Assembly (NCBI GenBank): GCA_046347015.1
Contig: JAXMHA010000003.1
Location: 1-64,000 of the forward strand
Source of the DNA: Dokdonella_A sp046347015
GTDB lineage: Bacteria; Pseudomonadota; Gammaproteobacteria; Xanthomonadales; Rhodanobacteraceae
Direction of reading: 5' to 3'
Length of the DNA stretch: 64,000 nt
Positions 54,998 to 63,872 of the stretch are shown here, in pieces (within the stretch, counting starts at the first letter, position 1; each line of letters starts with the position of its first letter). The notes beneath the pieces were generated by a model. The model did not search any database, was not told the origin of the DNA, and saw nothing but the letters and a program-made list of their open reading frames with translations. The translations under genes were made by a program, and so were the position numbers.

Positions 54998-56285
54998 ACC
55001 CGCCGGTCGCCACCGGCGGATCCTCGCGTGCGGCGCGGCGCTGCTGATGCTGGCCGCGCTGGCCGGCTGCCGCGAGGCGCCGCCCGGCACGACCGTCGTC
55101 ACGTTCTGGGCGATGGGCCGCGAGGGCGAACTCGTCAGCCAGATCCTGCCCGGGTTCGAGCGTGAACATCCGGACATCCGCGTGGACGTCCAGCAATTGC
55201 CGTGGACGGCCGCCCACGAGAAACTGCTGACGGCGTTCGCGGGCGACGCGCTGCCCGACGTCATCCAGCTCGGCAACACGTGGATTCCGGAGTTCGCCGC
55301 GCTCGGCGCGCTGGCACCACTCGATGCACGGGTGGCGGCCACTCCGGAATTCAACCGCCCTGATTGGTTCGAAGGCACCTGGAACACCAATGTCATCGAC
55401 GGACGCCTGCTCGGCATCCCGTGGTACGTCGATACCCGATTGCTGTTCTACCGCCGCGACCTGCTCGCCGCAGCCGGTTTCACCGCGCCGCCGCGCGACT
55501 GGAACGAATGGCGCACCCAGCTTGCCGCGGTGGCCGCGCGCGCGACAGACCATCGATTCGCGGTGCTGTTGCCGCTCAACGAGTTCGAGCCGCTGCTGAA
55601 CCTCGCGATCGGCCCCGGCCGTCCATTGCTGAAGGACGACGGCACGCGCGGCAACTTCGAGAACCCCGGCTTCCGACGTGCGTTCTCGTTCTATGTCGGC
55701 CTGTTCCGCGACGGCTACGCCCCGCCGATGAGCGGTTCCGCGATCTCGAACCTGTACGACGAGTTCGCGCGCGGCACGTTCGTGTTCTTCATCAGTGGGC
55801 CCTGGAACATCGGTGAGTTGCGCCAGCGCCTGCCGGCGCCGTTGCAATCGGCGTGGGCCACCGCGCCTTTGCCCGGACCGGACGGTCCGGCAACCGCGAT
55901 CGCCGGCGGCACGAGCCTCGTCATCAATCGTGCCTCGCGGCACCAGGACGCCGCGTGGGAATTGATTCGCTACCTGTCGATGCCTTCGACCCAGCTCCGG
56001 TTCTACGCGTTGTCGGGCGACCTGCCACCGCGACGGAGTGTCTGGCGCGAGCCGCCGCTGGCCGGTGATCCGCAGGCGCACGCCTTCGCCGAGCAGCTCG
56101 AACACGTGGTCCCCGCGCCGCAAGTGCCGGAATGGGAGCGGATCGCCGAGCAGTTACGCATCGAAACCGAACGCGTCGTGCGGGGGGGCGAATCGATCGA
56201 CGCCGCGCTGGCCGGTCTCGACCGCGGCACCGACGCGATCCTTGCCAAGCGCCGCTGGCTGCTCGCGCGGGAGGCCCGCAAGTGA
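54972..56285 (+). CDS. ABC sugar transporter substrate-binding lipoprotein
   Basis: A 437-residue type I solute-binding protein with lipobox MLAALAGC (Cys33). Family blocks are TVVTFWAMGREGELVSQILP, ALPDVIQLGNTWIPEFAALG, GRLLGIPWYVDTRLLFYRRD, GTFVFFISGPWNIGELR and GGTSLVINRASRHQDAAWEL, as in MalE/UgpB-like oligosaccharide receptors. It overlaps the upstream glucanase by 26 bases and the permease by GTGA, so all are one transcript. Substrate probably an oligosaccharide released by the partner hydrolases. Confidence 0.92.
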   Translation: MPNPKPRTEPAGRHRRILACGAALLMLAALAGCREAPPGTTVVTFWAMGREGELVSQILPGFEREHPDIRVDVQQLPWTAAHEKLLTAFAGDALPDVIQLGNTWIPEFAALGALAPLDARVAATPEFNRPDWFEGTWNTNVIDGRLLGIPWYVDTRLLFYRRDLLAAAGFTAPPRDWNEWRTQLAAVAARATDHRFAVLLPLNEFEPLLNLAIGPGRPLLKDDGTRGNFENPGFRRAFSFYVGLFRDGYAPPMSGSAISNLYDEFARGTFVFFISGPWNIGELRQRLPAPLQSAWATAPLPGPDGPATAIAGGTSLVINRASRHQDAAWELIRYLSMPSTQLRFYALSGDLPPRRSVWREPPLAGDPQAHAFAEQLEHVVPAPQVPEWERIAEQLRIETERVVRGGESIDAALAGLDRGTDAILAKRRWLLAREARK

Positions 56286-57166
56286 GCGAGCGCAGCGCCG
56301 GCTGGTGGCTTGCTGCGCCCGCCGTCGCGATGATCGGCGTGTTCTTCGCGCTGCCGGTGCTGGCCGCATTCGCCCTCAGCCTGTCCGATTTCGACATCTA
56401 TTCGCTTGCCGACCTCGGCAACCTCCGCTTCGTCGGCCTGGCCAACTACCTCGAGGTCCTGCAACTGCCGTTGTTCTGGAAGACCCTGTGGAACACGCTG
56501 TATTTCGTCATCGTCGGCGTGCCGCTGTCGATCGGGGTGTCGCTCGGTGCCGCACTGCTGCTCGGTTCCCGCCTCGCGCGCTGGCGCGGACTGTTCCGCA
56601 CGGCGCTGTTCGCGCCGGTCGTGACGACGGTCGTCGCCGTTGCGGTGATCTGGCGGTACCTGTTCCAGACGCGCTACGGCCTGATCAACTGGATGCTCGC
56701 CCATTTCGGAATTCCGCCCATCGACTGGCTCGGCGATCCGCATTGGGCGATGCCGGCGATCATCGTGTTCGCGGTGTGGAAGAACTTCGGCTACAACATG
56801 ATCATCCTGCTCGCCGCGCTGCAGGCCATCCCGCCGGAACTCGACGAGGCCGCGCGCGTCGACGGCGCCAACGCCTGGCAGCGGATGCGCCACGTGACGC
56901 TGCCGATGCTGCGCCCGGCGCTGCTGCTGGTCGCGATCATCACCGTGTCGGGCTACTTCCAGTTGTTCGCCGAACCCTACGTGATGACGCAGGGCGACCC
57001 GCTGCAGAGCACGCTGAGCGTGCTGTACCTGATGTTCAACCAGGGTTTCAAATGGTGGAACCTCGGATTCGCCTCGGCGATCGCGTTCGTGCTGTTCGCG
57101 CTGATCCTCGCCGCGACCTTCGTGCTGATGCGACTCGATCGTGGTGATTCGGAGGCGGCGCGATGA
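56282..57166 (+). CDS. ABC sugar transporter permease (MalF-like)
   Basis: A 294-residue inner-membrane permease with six predicted helices. The ATPase-docking EAA loop reads ELDEAARVDGANAWQRMRHV. Start is GTG 56282, overlapping the binding-protein stop (GTGA). It works with the next permease as heterodimer. No ATPase gene is in the cluster, so a shared MalK/MsiK-type ATPase encoded elsewhere must energise it. Confidence 0.92.
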   Translation: MSERSAGWWLAAPAVAMIGVFFALPVLAAFALSLSDFDIYSLADLGNLRFVGLANYLEVLQLPLFWKTLWNTLYFVIVGVPLSIGVSLGAALLLGSRLARWRGLFRTALFAPVVTTVVAVAVIWRYLFQTRYGLINWMLAHFGIPPIDWLGDPHWAMPAIIVFAVWKNFGYNMIILLAALQAIPPELDEAARVDGANAWQRMRHVTLPMLRPALLLVAIITVSGYFQLFAEPYVMTQGDPLQSTLSVLYLMFNQGFKWWNLGFASAIAFVLFALILAATFVLMRLDRGDSEAAR

Positions 57167-57984
57167 CGCGGCGGCTGCCGGCGTTCGTGGTCAACGGCGC
57201 ACTCGTGCTGCTCGCGATCGCCGCGCTGGCGCCGCTCGCATGGATGGTGTCGGTCTCGTTCATGCCGCCCGGCGAGGCAAGCACGTACCCGCCCCCGCTG
57301 CTGCCGTCGCTGCCGACCCTCGACAATTACCGGGTCCTGTTCGCGCGGGCCGGGATGGGCCGGTACCTGCTGAACAGCCTCATCGTGGCCACGGCCACGA
57401 CGTTGCTCGCGCTGGCCTTCGACCTCGCGGCCGGATATGCGTTCGCGAAACTCCGCTTCGCCGGCCGCGAGCGCGTGTTCCGCACCCTGCTCGCCGCATT
57501 GCTGATTCCCGGGCAAGTGACGATGATCCCGCTGTTCGTGATGATGAAGTGGATGCATCTCGTCAACAGCTATGCCGGCGTCATCGTGCCGGGCATCGCG
57601 AGCGTGTTCGGGATCTTCCTGGTCCGCCAGTACGCCCGGACGATTCCGGACGAGCTGCTCGAATCGGCGCGGCTCGACGGCGCCGGCGAGGGGCGCATCT
57701 TCATGGCCATCGTCTTGCCGCTGCTGCGGCCAATCGTCGTCACCCTCGCGATCTTCACGTTCCTCGCGAGCTGGAACGACTTCATGTGGCCGCTGATCGT
57801 GCTGGGTAGCCAGCACTGGCAAACCGCGCCGGTGGCGCTCGCGTCGCTGTCGCGCGAGCACGTGCAGGACAACGAGCTGATGATGGCGGCATCGGTCGTC
57901 ACGGTGCTGCCCGTGCTGGTGCTGTTCCTGGCGCTGCAACGGCATTACATGCGTGGGCTGCTGATCGGCAGCGTCAAGGGATGA
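57163..57984 (+). CDS. ABC sugar transporter permease (MalG-like)
   Basis: A 273-residue second permease: six helices, EAA-loop ELLESARLDGAGEGRIFMAI, and the C-terminal FLALQRHYMRGLLIGSVKG typical of the CUT1 MalG branch. ATG overlaps the previous stop (ATGA), and its own stop overlaps the following glycosidase ATG. Confidence 0.93.
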   Translation: MTRRLPAFVVNGALVLLAIAALAPLAWMVSVSFMPPGEASTYPPPLLPSLPTLDNYRVLFARAGMGRYLLNSLIVATATTLLALAFDLAAGYAFAKLRFAGRERVFRTLLAALLIPGQVTMIPLFVMMKWMHLVNSYAGVIVPGIASVFGIFLVRQYARTIPDELLESARLDGAGEGRIFMAIVLPLLRPIVVTLAIFTFLASWNDFMWPLIVLGSQHWQTAPVALASLSREHVQDNELMMAASVVTVLPVLVLFLALQRHYMRGLLIGSVKG

Positions 57985-60900
57985 TGCGCTGCGGCCACTT
58001 GCCCGCGATTGCCGTGGCGCTGGCGTTCAGCACCGGTGCGGCGCCCATCGCCAAGCCGGCGACTGGTTCCATGATGCAGGAGCACGCAATGCCCGTGCAT
58101 GACGCCCTCCGCGACGCCGCCGCGTGGCAGGCCGCGGGTTCGGAACAAGTCACGGCCGTCGCGCGGGCGGCGAGCGCCGGCAACGACGCCGGGCTGTGCC
58201 TCGACTTCGATTTCCATGGCGTCGCGGGCTTCGCGACCGTCCGCCGCGCGCTGCCGATCGAGCTGCCGCCGTACTACGAATTCACGTTCCGCGTCCGTGG
58301 CGACGCTCCGCCCAACACGCTGCAATTCAAGCTGAGCGACGCCAGTGGCGACAACGTGTGGTGGTGGACGCAACCGGACTTCACTCCGTCGCGCGACTGG
58401 ACCACGGTGACGATTCCTGCCGACCGGATCGCGTTCGCGTGGGGGCCGGCCAGCGACCATGTGCTGCGCCGCGCGGCGACACTGGAGTTCACCATTGCCG
58501 CGGGAACGGGCGGCCGCGGGACGATTTGCTTCGCCGATCTCGCGCTCACGCCACGGCCACCACCGCCCGCCACGCCGCCCGAGCCGACGGCCGCGGCGTC
58601 GTCCGCATTGCCGGGTTCACCGGGCGCGAACGCCCTCGACGGCAATCCGAAGACCGTGTGGCGCAGCGACCCCGCGCGCGGCAAGGCACAGGATTTCACG
58701 ATCGACTTCGGCTATCGGCGCCGTTTCGACGGCATCGTGCTGCGTTGGGGCGGCGACGAATCCGCGTCACGGTACGACGTGCTGCTGTCGGACGATGGCC
58801 GCGACTGGCAGCGCGCGCGACGAGTCACCTCGGGGACGCGCGGCGCCGTGGCGCTGTTCGTCGGTGCGGCCGAGGCGCGATTCCTGAGACTCGCATTGCA
58901 CGCCGGACCGGGGCGCGGCTATGCCCTCGCCGACATCGACGTCGTGGATGGCGCGACCGCCAACGCGTTCATCGAAGCCATCGCGGCCAAGTCGCCGCGC
59001 GGGCGCTTTCCGCGCGCGTTCCTGGGCAAACCGTCGTACTGGACGCTGGTCGGCATCGACGGCGGCAGCGACAGCGCGCTGTTGTCGACGGATGGTGCGA
59101 TCGAAGTGGCGCGCGGCGGCTTCTCGATCGAGCCGTTCCTGCTCGACGCCGATGGCCACGTGACGAGCTGGGCCGACGCAGCGTCGCAACCGCGCCTTGC
59201 ACCCGGCGGCCTGCCTTTGCCGGAGGTCGAGTGGACGACGCGCGACGCGGCCCTGATCATCAGCGCGTTTGGTGACGGAACCCGCGACGACGCGCGGCTC
59301 ATTGCAAGCTACACACTCCACAATCGATCAGCGAACATCCTGCACACGACCCTCGCGCTCGCGATCCGGCCGTTCCAGGTCAATCCGCCGTCGCAAACGC
59401 TGAACCTCGTCGGCGGCGTCAGCCCGATCCACACGATCGCGTGGAACGACCGCACGGTCGACGTCGATGGCCGGCCGCGAATCTGGCCGCTGGAGATCCC
59501 GGCCACGGCGTTCGCGACTTCGTTCGATGCGGGCCCGGCCGTAGCGCACCTTGCCGACCGCACACGCCCATCGACGCGGGCGGCCAAGGACGAGTCGGGT
59601 CTCGCGTCAGCCGCCCTGCTGTATCGCATGGACCTCGCGCCCGGCGCGCGACGGACGGTCTCGCTGGTCGCGCCGTGGAACGGCACCGTCCCGCCGGAAG
59701 CGACCCGTACATCCGCAACATGGGTGGGGGAACGGCGCGCGAGCGTCGAATCCAGATGGCGATCGCGCCTTGGTGAGGTCCGCATCACGTTGCCGCCGGC
59801 GGCCGGCAATCTTGCCGACGTCGTGCGCACCGCCGAGGCCGACATCCTGATGTCGCGCGGCGGCCCCGCGTTGCGCCCGGGAACACGCGACTACGCGCGC
59901 TCGTGGATCCGCGACGGCGCGATGATGTCGGACGCGCTGCTGCGGCTTGGCGCCGACGATGCGGCCCGCGATTTCCTCGCCTGGTACGCGCCGCGCCAGT
60001 TCGACAACGGCAAGGTGCCGTGCTGCGTCGATGCCCGCGGCGCCGATCCGACGCCCGAGCACGACAGCAACGGCGAGTTCATCCACCTTGCCTTCGATGT
60101 CTGGCAATACACGCGCGACCGCACCCTGCTCGAAGCGATGTGGCCACACGTGGTCCGCGCAGTCGGGTGGCTCGACGCGCTCCGTGCGACCGAGTCTGGC
60201 GACGCCAATCCCGAGTTCCGCGGCCTGCTGCCACCGTCGATCAGCCACGAAGGCTATTCGGCGAAGCCGATGCACTCGTACTGGGACGACTTCTGGGCAC
60301 TCGCTGGCTACGCGGACGCGGCGGCGATCGCCCGCACTCTCGGCCGTGCCGACGAGGCCTCGCGCTGGCAGCGCGCCCACGACGGATTCCGCGCCGCGAT
60401 CACTCGTTCGATCAATGCGGTGGCGACAGCACGCGGCATCGGCTACCTGCCCGGCGCGGCCGACCTCGGCGACTTCGACGCCACGTCGAGCACGATTGCA
60501 CTGAGTGTCGCCGGCCTGCGCGACGCGCTGCCGGAAAAATTGGTGCGCGGCACCTGGGACCGCTACTGGGACGAATTCACCGCGCGCCGGGACGGAACGC
60601 GGAACTGGGACGACTACACGCCGTACGAATGGCGCAACATCGGTGCCCTCGTGCGCCTCGGCGAGCGTGAACGGGCGGATGCCGCAGGCGACTGGCTCAT
60701 GGCGGGCCGGCGGCCGGCGGCCTGGAACCAGTGGCCCGAAGTCGTCACGCGCGACACCCGCAAGGCCCGTTTCATCGGCGACCTGCCGCACGCATGGGTC
60801 GCCGCCGACTTCATTTCCGCAACGCTCGACCGGTTGGCCTACGTCGACCGGGGCACGAGTGCACTCGTCCTCGCGGCTGGCGTGCCGCCCGCGTGGCTCG

Positions 60901-61157
60901 ACGATGGCGGCCTGTCGGTCTCCGGCCTCGCGACGCCGTACGGCCGTCTCGACTACACCCTGCGACGCGACGGCCACGGTTTGCGGTTGTCGATCGTCAC
61001 CGCGCTGGCGATCCCGTCGGGCGGCCTGCTGTTCCGGCCACCCGGCACGCCCGCCGGTCCGGCCCGTGTCGACGGCCGGGCGCAGGCGGTGCAGGACGGG
61101 TTGATCCGCATCGATCACGCCCCCGCGGTCGTCACGCTGACGTTGCGCGGCGAGTGA
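57981..61157 (+). CDS. multidomain glycosidase: carbohydrate-binding, discoidin and (alpha/alpha)6 catalytic domains
   Basis: A 1,058-residue exported protein. Order: signal peptide (about 1-28), a jelly-roll CBM-like domain (about 30-190; FTFRVRGDAPPNTLQFKLSD), an F5/8-type discoidin domain (about 205-325; ANALDGNPKTVWRSD, FDGIVLRWGGDESASRYDVL), a beta-sandwich (about 340-600), and an (alpha/alpha)6 barrel with RDYARSWIRDGAMMSDALL and PEHDSNGEFIHLAFDVW containing the likely acidic catalytic residues. It should remove units from oligo- or polysaccharides in the periplasm or outside. Family number cannot be given. Its last 43 bases overlap the convergent doxX. ATGA-coupled to the permease. Confidence 0.8.
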   Translation: MMRCGHLPAIAVALAFSTGAAPIAKPATGSMMQEHAMPVHDALRDAAAWQAAGSEQVTAVARAASAGNDAGLCLDFDFHGVAGFATVRRALPIELPPYYEFTFRVRGDAPPNTLQFKLSDASGDNVWWWTQPDFTPSRDWTTVTIPADRIAFAWGPASDHVLRRAATLEFTIAAGTGGRGTICFADLALTPRPPPPATPPEPTAAASSALPGSPGANALDGNPKTVWRSDPARGKAQDFTIDFGYRRRFDGIVLRWGGDESASRYDVLLSDDGRDWQRARRVTSGTRGAVALFVGAAEARFLRLALHAGPGRGYALADIDVVDGATANAFIEAIAAKSPRGRFPRAFLGKPSYWTLVGIDGGSDSALLSTDGAIEVARGGFSIEPFLLDADGHVTSWADAASQPRLAPGGLPLPEVEWTTRDAALIISAFGDGTRDDARLIASYTLHNRSANILHTTLALAIRPFQVNPPSQTLNLVGGVSPIHTIAWNDRTVDVDGRPRIWPLEIPATAFATSFDAGPAVAHLADRTRPSTRAAKDESGLASAALLYRMDLAPGARRTVSLVAPWNGTVPPEATRTSATWVGERRASVESRWRSRLGEVRITLPPAAGNLADVVRTAEADILMSRGGPALRPGTRDYARSWIRDGAMMSDALLRLGADDAARDFLAWYAPRQFDNGKVPCCVDARGADPTPEHDSNGEFIHLAFDVWQYTRDRTLLEAMWPHVVRAVGWLDALRATESGDANPEFRGLLPPSISHEGYSAKPMHSYWDDFWALAGYADAAAIARTLGRADEASRWQRAHDGFRAAITRSINAVATARGIGYLPGAADLGDFDATSSTIALSVAGLRDALPEKLVRGTWDRYWDEFTARRDGTRNWDDYTPYEWRNIGALVRLGERERADAAGDWLMAGRRPAAWNQWPEVVTRDTRKARFIGDLPHAWVAADFISATLDRLAYVDRGTSALVLAAGVPPAWLDDGGLSVSGLATPYGRLDYTLRRDGHGLRLSIVTALAIPSGGLLFRPPGTPAGPARVDGRAQAVQDGLIRIDHAPAVVTLTLRGE

Positions 61158-61624
61158 CGGACCCTCGCCGTCCCCTCGATCCCGAGCACTCGCGCCAATA
61201 GCGCGTCGAGGCTCACCGGCCCCGGGCCCGCAAGCAGCAGCCAGCCGAACACGAGGATGTACAGCACTTCGTCGAGTTCGACGAAGTCATCGAGCCCGTG
61301 CACGTTCTTGATGACGACGAACGCGATGGCGACGATCATGTTGATGATCATCGGAATCGACACGAGGCGGGTGAGGAGGCCGAGCATGATCAGTGCCCCG
61401 CCGACCATTTCGGTGCCGGCGGAAAGCCCCGCGCTGAAAGCCGGGAACGGAATGGCCCAGTCGACGAAGCGGGCGGTGAATCCGTCGAGGTTGTGCAGCT
61501 TCGCGAGCCCGGTCTCGAACCAGAAATAGCCGAACACGAGCCGCATCGCGAGGGGCGCAAGCCACTCGAAGCGGGACAGGAACTCGAGCAGGTTCGTTGA
61601 CAGGCGTGACAAGTTGGACGACAT
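61115..61624 (-). CDS. DoxX-family membrane protein
   Basis: A 169-residue four-helix membrane protein: MRLVFGYFWFETGLAKLHNL, LSAGTEMVGGALIMLGLLTR, IPMIINMIVAIAFVVIKN and EVLYILVFGWLLLAGPG. DoxX-like proteins are recurrent members of bufferin/MNIO loci, where they are thought to give a membrane redox link. Here it is divergent from bufA2-bufB-bufC across a 252-base gap, rather than last in the operon. The C-terminal tail overlaps the upstream glycosidase's 3' end by 43 bases. Confidence 0.87.
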   Translation of the reverse strand: MSSNLSRLSTNLLEFLSRFEWLAPLAMRLVFGYFWFETGLAKLHNLDGFTARFVDWAIPFPAFSAGLSAGTEMVGGALIMLGLLTRLVSIPMIINMIVAIAFVVIKNVHGLDDFVELDEVLYILVFGWLLLAGPGPVSLDALLARVLGIEGTARVRHSPRNVSVTTAGA

Positions 61625-61876
61625 GTTCGCACTCCGGAAGCGGGACTGGGGAGGTACGGCAGGAAGGCTGCCGCGGCAACGATTGCGACCGATCCGGACC
61701 GGAGGTGCACGACGGAGCTTTCACGAAAGCGGTTCGCCATCCGCCGGGCCGCAGGACCACGCGAAAGGAATCCCCCTCGGCCCCGTTCCTGTATGCATCC
61801 GACCGGTCCCGCGCCCCGGTCGTGATTCGTTTCCGGCACGCGGCGCGACGATGACCACAACTTCCACGGAGTACCC
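61625..61876. other. divergent control region of the bufferin/doxX locus
   Basis: 252 bases with no gene. It must carry promoters for both doxX and bufA2. I looked for an ECF-sigma type promoter (as controls such operons in Caulobacter) and see no convincing match. An AACTTCCACGGAG sequence provides the bufA2 ribosome-binding site. Confidence 0.5.
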
Positions 61877-62152
61877 ATGAACCACGCAACGAAGCTCACC
61901 GCCATCGCCCTCGCCACCGCCGCCGCGGGTTTCTTCACGCTCAACGCGGCCCACGCCGCGGACCAGGGTGGGAAGGCCGACACCGCGCAGGTGAAGTGCA
62001 TGAACTCGTCGTCCTGCAAGGGCCATGGCGCCTGCAAGACCGCCAACAACTCGTGCAAGGGCCAGAATGCCTGCAAGGGCCAGGGATTCACGATGCAGAA
62101 GAGCGATGCCGCGTGCAAGGCGGCGCAGGAAGCGGCGCACACGTCGATGTGA
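61877..62152 (+). CDS. bufA2: BufA2-type bufferin precursor (Cys-rich RiPP metallophore)
   Basis: A 91-residue precursor: Sec signal (cleavage after AHA, residue 27) then a core with six cysteines at 41, 47, 53, 60, 66 and 80. The repeated motif CKGxxAC / CKTANNSCKGQNACKGQG is characteristic of BufA2. The cysteines are modified by the MNIO enzyme to thiooxazole-type copper ligands in known bufferins. It heads bufA2-bufB-bufC, and the product would buffer Cu in the periplasm. Confidence 0.9.
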   Translation: MNHATKLTAIALATAAAGFFTLNAAHAADQGGKADTAQVKCMNSSSCKGHGACKTANNSCKGQNACKGQGFTMQKSDAACKAAQEAAHTSM

Positions 62153-62226
62153 TTGAGCTCCGCGCGATCCGCACCCCACCCGTGGTGCGGGTCGCGTGGC
62201 CTTCGAACCCTACCGGATCCCGGACC

Positions 62227-63066
62227 ATGCACGACGACCCCCGTTCCCCGGCGCTCGGCTACGGCATCGGCTTGAGGGCCGATCACTATTCCGAACTGAT
62301 CGCGCGCGACGTCCCGCTCGACTGGCTCGAGGTCCTCAGCGAGAACTACCTCGTTCCCGGCGGCCCGCCGCTCGCGTGGCTCGACCGCTTCCGCGACCGC
62401 GTGCCGCTGGTCATGCACGGCGTGTCGCTGTCGATCGGCGGCGTCGATCCGCTCGACGACGGCTATCTCGATGCGCTCGCGACGCTTGCCGCGCGGATCG
62501 AGCCGGCCTGGATTTCGGACCACCTGTGCTGGACCGGCGTCGACGGCACGAACCTGCACGACCTGATGCCGCTGCCGTACACCGAGGAAGCGCTGGCGCA
62601 CGTCGTGCGCCGGGTCGAGCAGGTGCAGCTTCGCCTCGGCCGGCGCATCGCGCTCGAGAACGTATCGAGCTACGTCGCGTTCGCCGACTCGACCCTCGCC
62701 GAATGTGACTTCCTCGCCGAAGTCGCGCGCCGCGCCGACTGCCTGATCCTGCTCGACATCAACAACGTCCATGTCAGCGCCGCCAACCACGGCTTCGACG
62801 CGGAAGCCTACCTTGCGGCGATGCCGCCCGACCGCATCCAGCAATTCCACCTGGCCGGCCACAGCCGAAACGGCGCGTTGCTGATCGACACGCACGACGC
62901 CGCGATCGACGACCCGGTCTGGGCGTTGTATGCCTCCGCGGTGCGCCGCTTCGGCCGCGTCTCGACGTCGATCGAGCGCGATGACCACATCCCGCCGCTC
63001 GACCAGCTGCTGGCGGAACTGCAATACGCACGGGCGATCGCGGAACCGCTGCTGGAGGCCGCATGA
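62227..63066 (+). CDS. bufB: BufB, multinuclear iron-dependent oxidase (MNIO, DUF692)
   Basis: A 279-residue TIM-barrel enzyme of the DUF692 family: LGYGIGLRADHYSELI, DWLEVLSENYLVPGG, VMHGVSLSIGG, WISDHLCWTGVDGTNLHDLM, ALENVSSYV, LLDINNVHVSAANHGFDAE and FHLAGHS. Iron ligands (His, Asp, Glu) are in these blocks. It should convert cysteines of BufA2. ATG 62227 is used; a preceding 75-base gap separates it from bufA2. Stop overlaps bufC (ATGA). Confidence 0.94.
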   Translation: MHDDPRSPALGYGIGLRADHYSELIARDVPLDWLEVLSENYLVPGGPPLAWLDRFRDRVPLVMHGVSLSIGGVDPLDDGYLDALATLAARIEPAWISDHLCWTGVDGTNLHDLMPLPYTEEALAHVVRRVEQVQLRLGRRIALENVSSYVAFADSTLAECDFLAEVARRADCLILLDINNVHVSAANHGFDAEAYLAAMPPDRIQQFHLAGHSRNGALLIDTHDAAIDDPVWALYASAVRRFGRVSTSIERDDHIPPLDQLLAELQYARAIAEPLLEAA

Positions 63067-63872
63067 GCAACCTTGCGGCGACGCAACTGGCGATGCAGGC
63101 CGCGGTGATGGGCCGCGCAGCCAACACCGGCATCGCGGCAGGCATCGTCGGCAACGCCGAAGCCGGTGCGGCCGAACGAATCGGGGTTTACGCCCATGCC
63201 TACCGGTCCCGGCTCACCGGAATCCTGGGCGAGGATTACCCCGCCCTCGCCGCCGTCGCCGGTGAAGACGGTTTCGGTGCGATCGCGTCCGCGTACATCG
63301 ATGCGATCCCATCCCGTCATCGCAACGTGCGCTGGTACGGCGATGCCCTGGCCGGGTTCCTGCGCTCGTCGCCGGGATGGTCCGCCAGGCCGGAACTCGC
63401 CGACCTCGCCGCACTCGACTGGGCGATCGGCCTCGCCTTCGATGCGGCCGACGAACCTTCCCGCCCGGCAAGCGATCTCGCCGCCATCGCGCCATCCCAA
63501 TGGCCCGGCTTGCGCCTGCGGCCGCATCCGTCGTTGCAATTCGTCCCGCTCGCGACCAACGCCGGCGCCATCCGCCGCGCGGTCGACGCCGGCGAACCGC
63601 CGCCGCCAACGATGGTACTGGCGCCGCCCGAGACGCGAGCGGCATGGCGTCACGATGGAACGGTGCTCCACCGCGGACTCGCGGACGACGAAGCCGCCGC
63701 GGTCGAAGCACTGGCGAGCGGCACGTTCGCCGACCTGTGTTCGGCATTGCGTCCGTTCCACGAGGAAGCCGCCGTCGCGCCGCGCGCCGCGGCCCTGCTC
63801 CGGTGCTGGTTCGACGACCACTGGATCGCGGCCATCGCGCCCGGCGACACCGCCATCACGCCGCCGGCGTGA
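63063..63872 (+). CDS. bufC: BufC, putative DNA-binding/partner protein (DUF2063)
   Basis: A 269-residue DUF2063 protein, the usual partner of BufB: the N-terminal helical domain ERIGVYAHAYRSRLTGILGE DYPALAAVAG matches RiPP-recognition-type partner domains, and a C-terminal WH-like domain follows. In characterised loci it recruits the precursor to the MNIO enzyme. ATGA overlap with bufB. Its last 17 bases overlap a convergent RND transporter gene. Confidence 0.9.
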   Translation: MSNLAATQLAMQAAVMGRAANTGIAAGIVGNAEAGAAERIGVYAHAYRSRLTGILGEDYPALAAVAGEDGFGAIASAYIDAIPSRHRNVRWYGDALAGFLRSSPGWSARPELADLAALDWAIGLAFDAADEPSRPASDLAAIAPSQWPGLRLRPHPSLQFVPLATNAGAIRRAVDAGEPPPPTMVLAPPETRAAWRHDGTVLHRGLADDEAAAVEALASGTFADLCSALRPFHEEAAVAPRAAALLRCWFDDHWIAAIAPGDTAITPPA

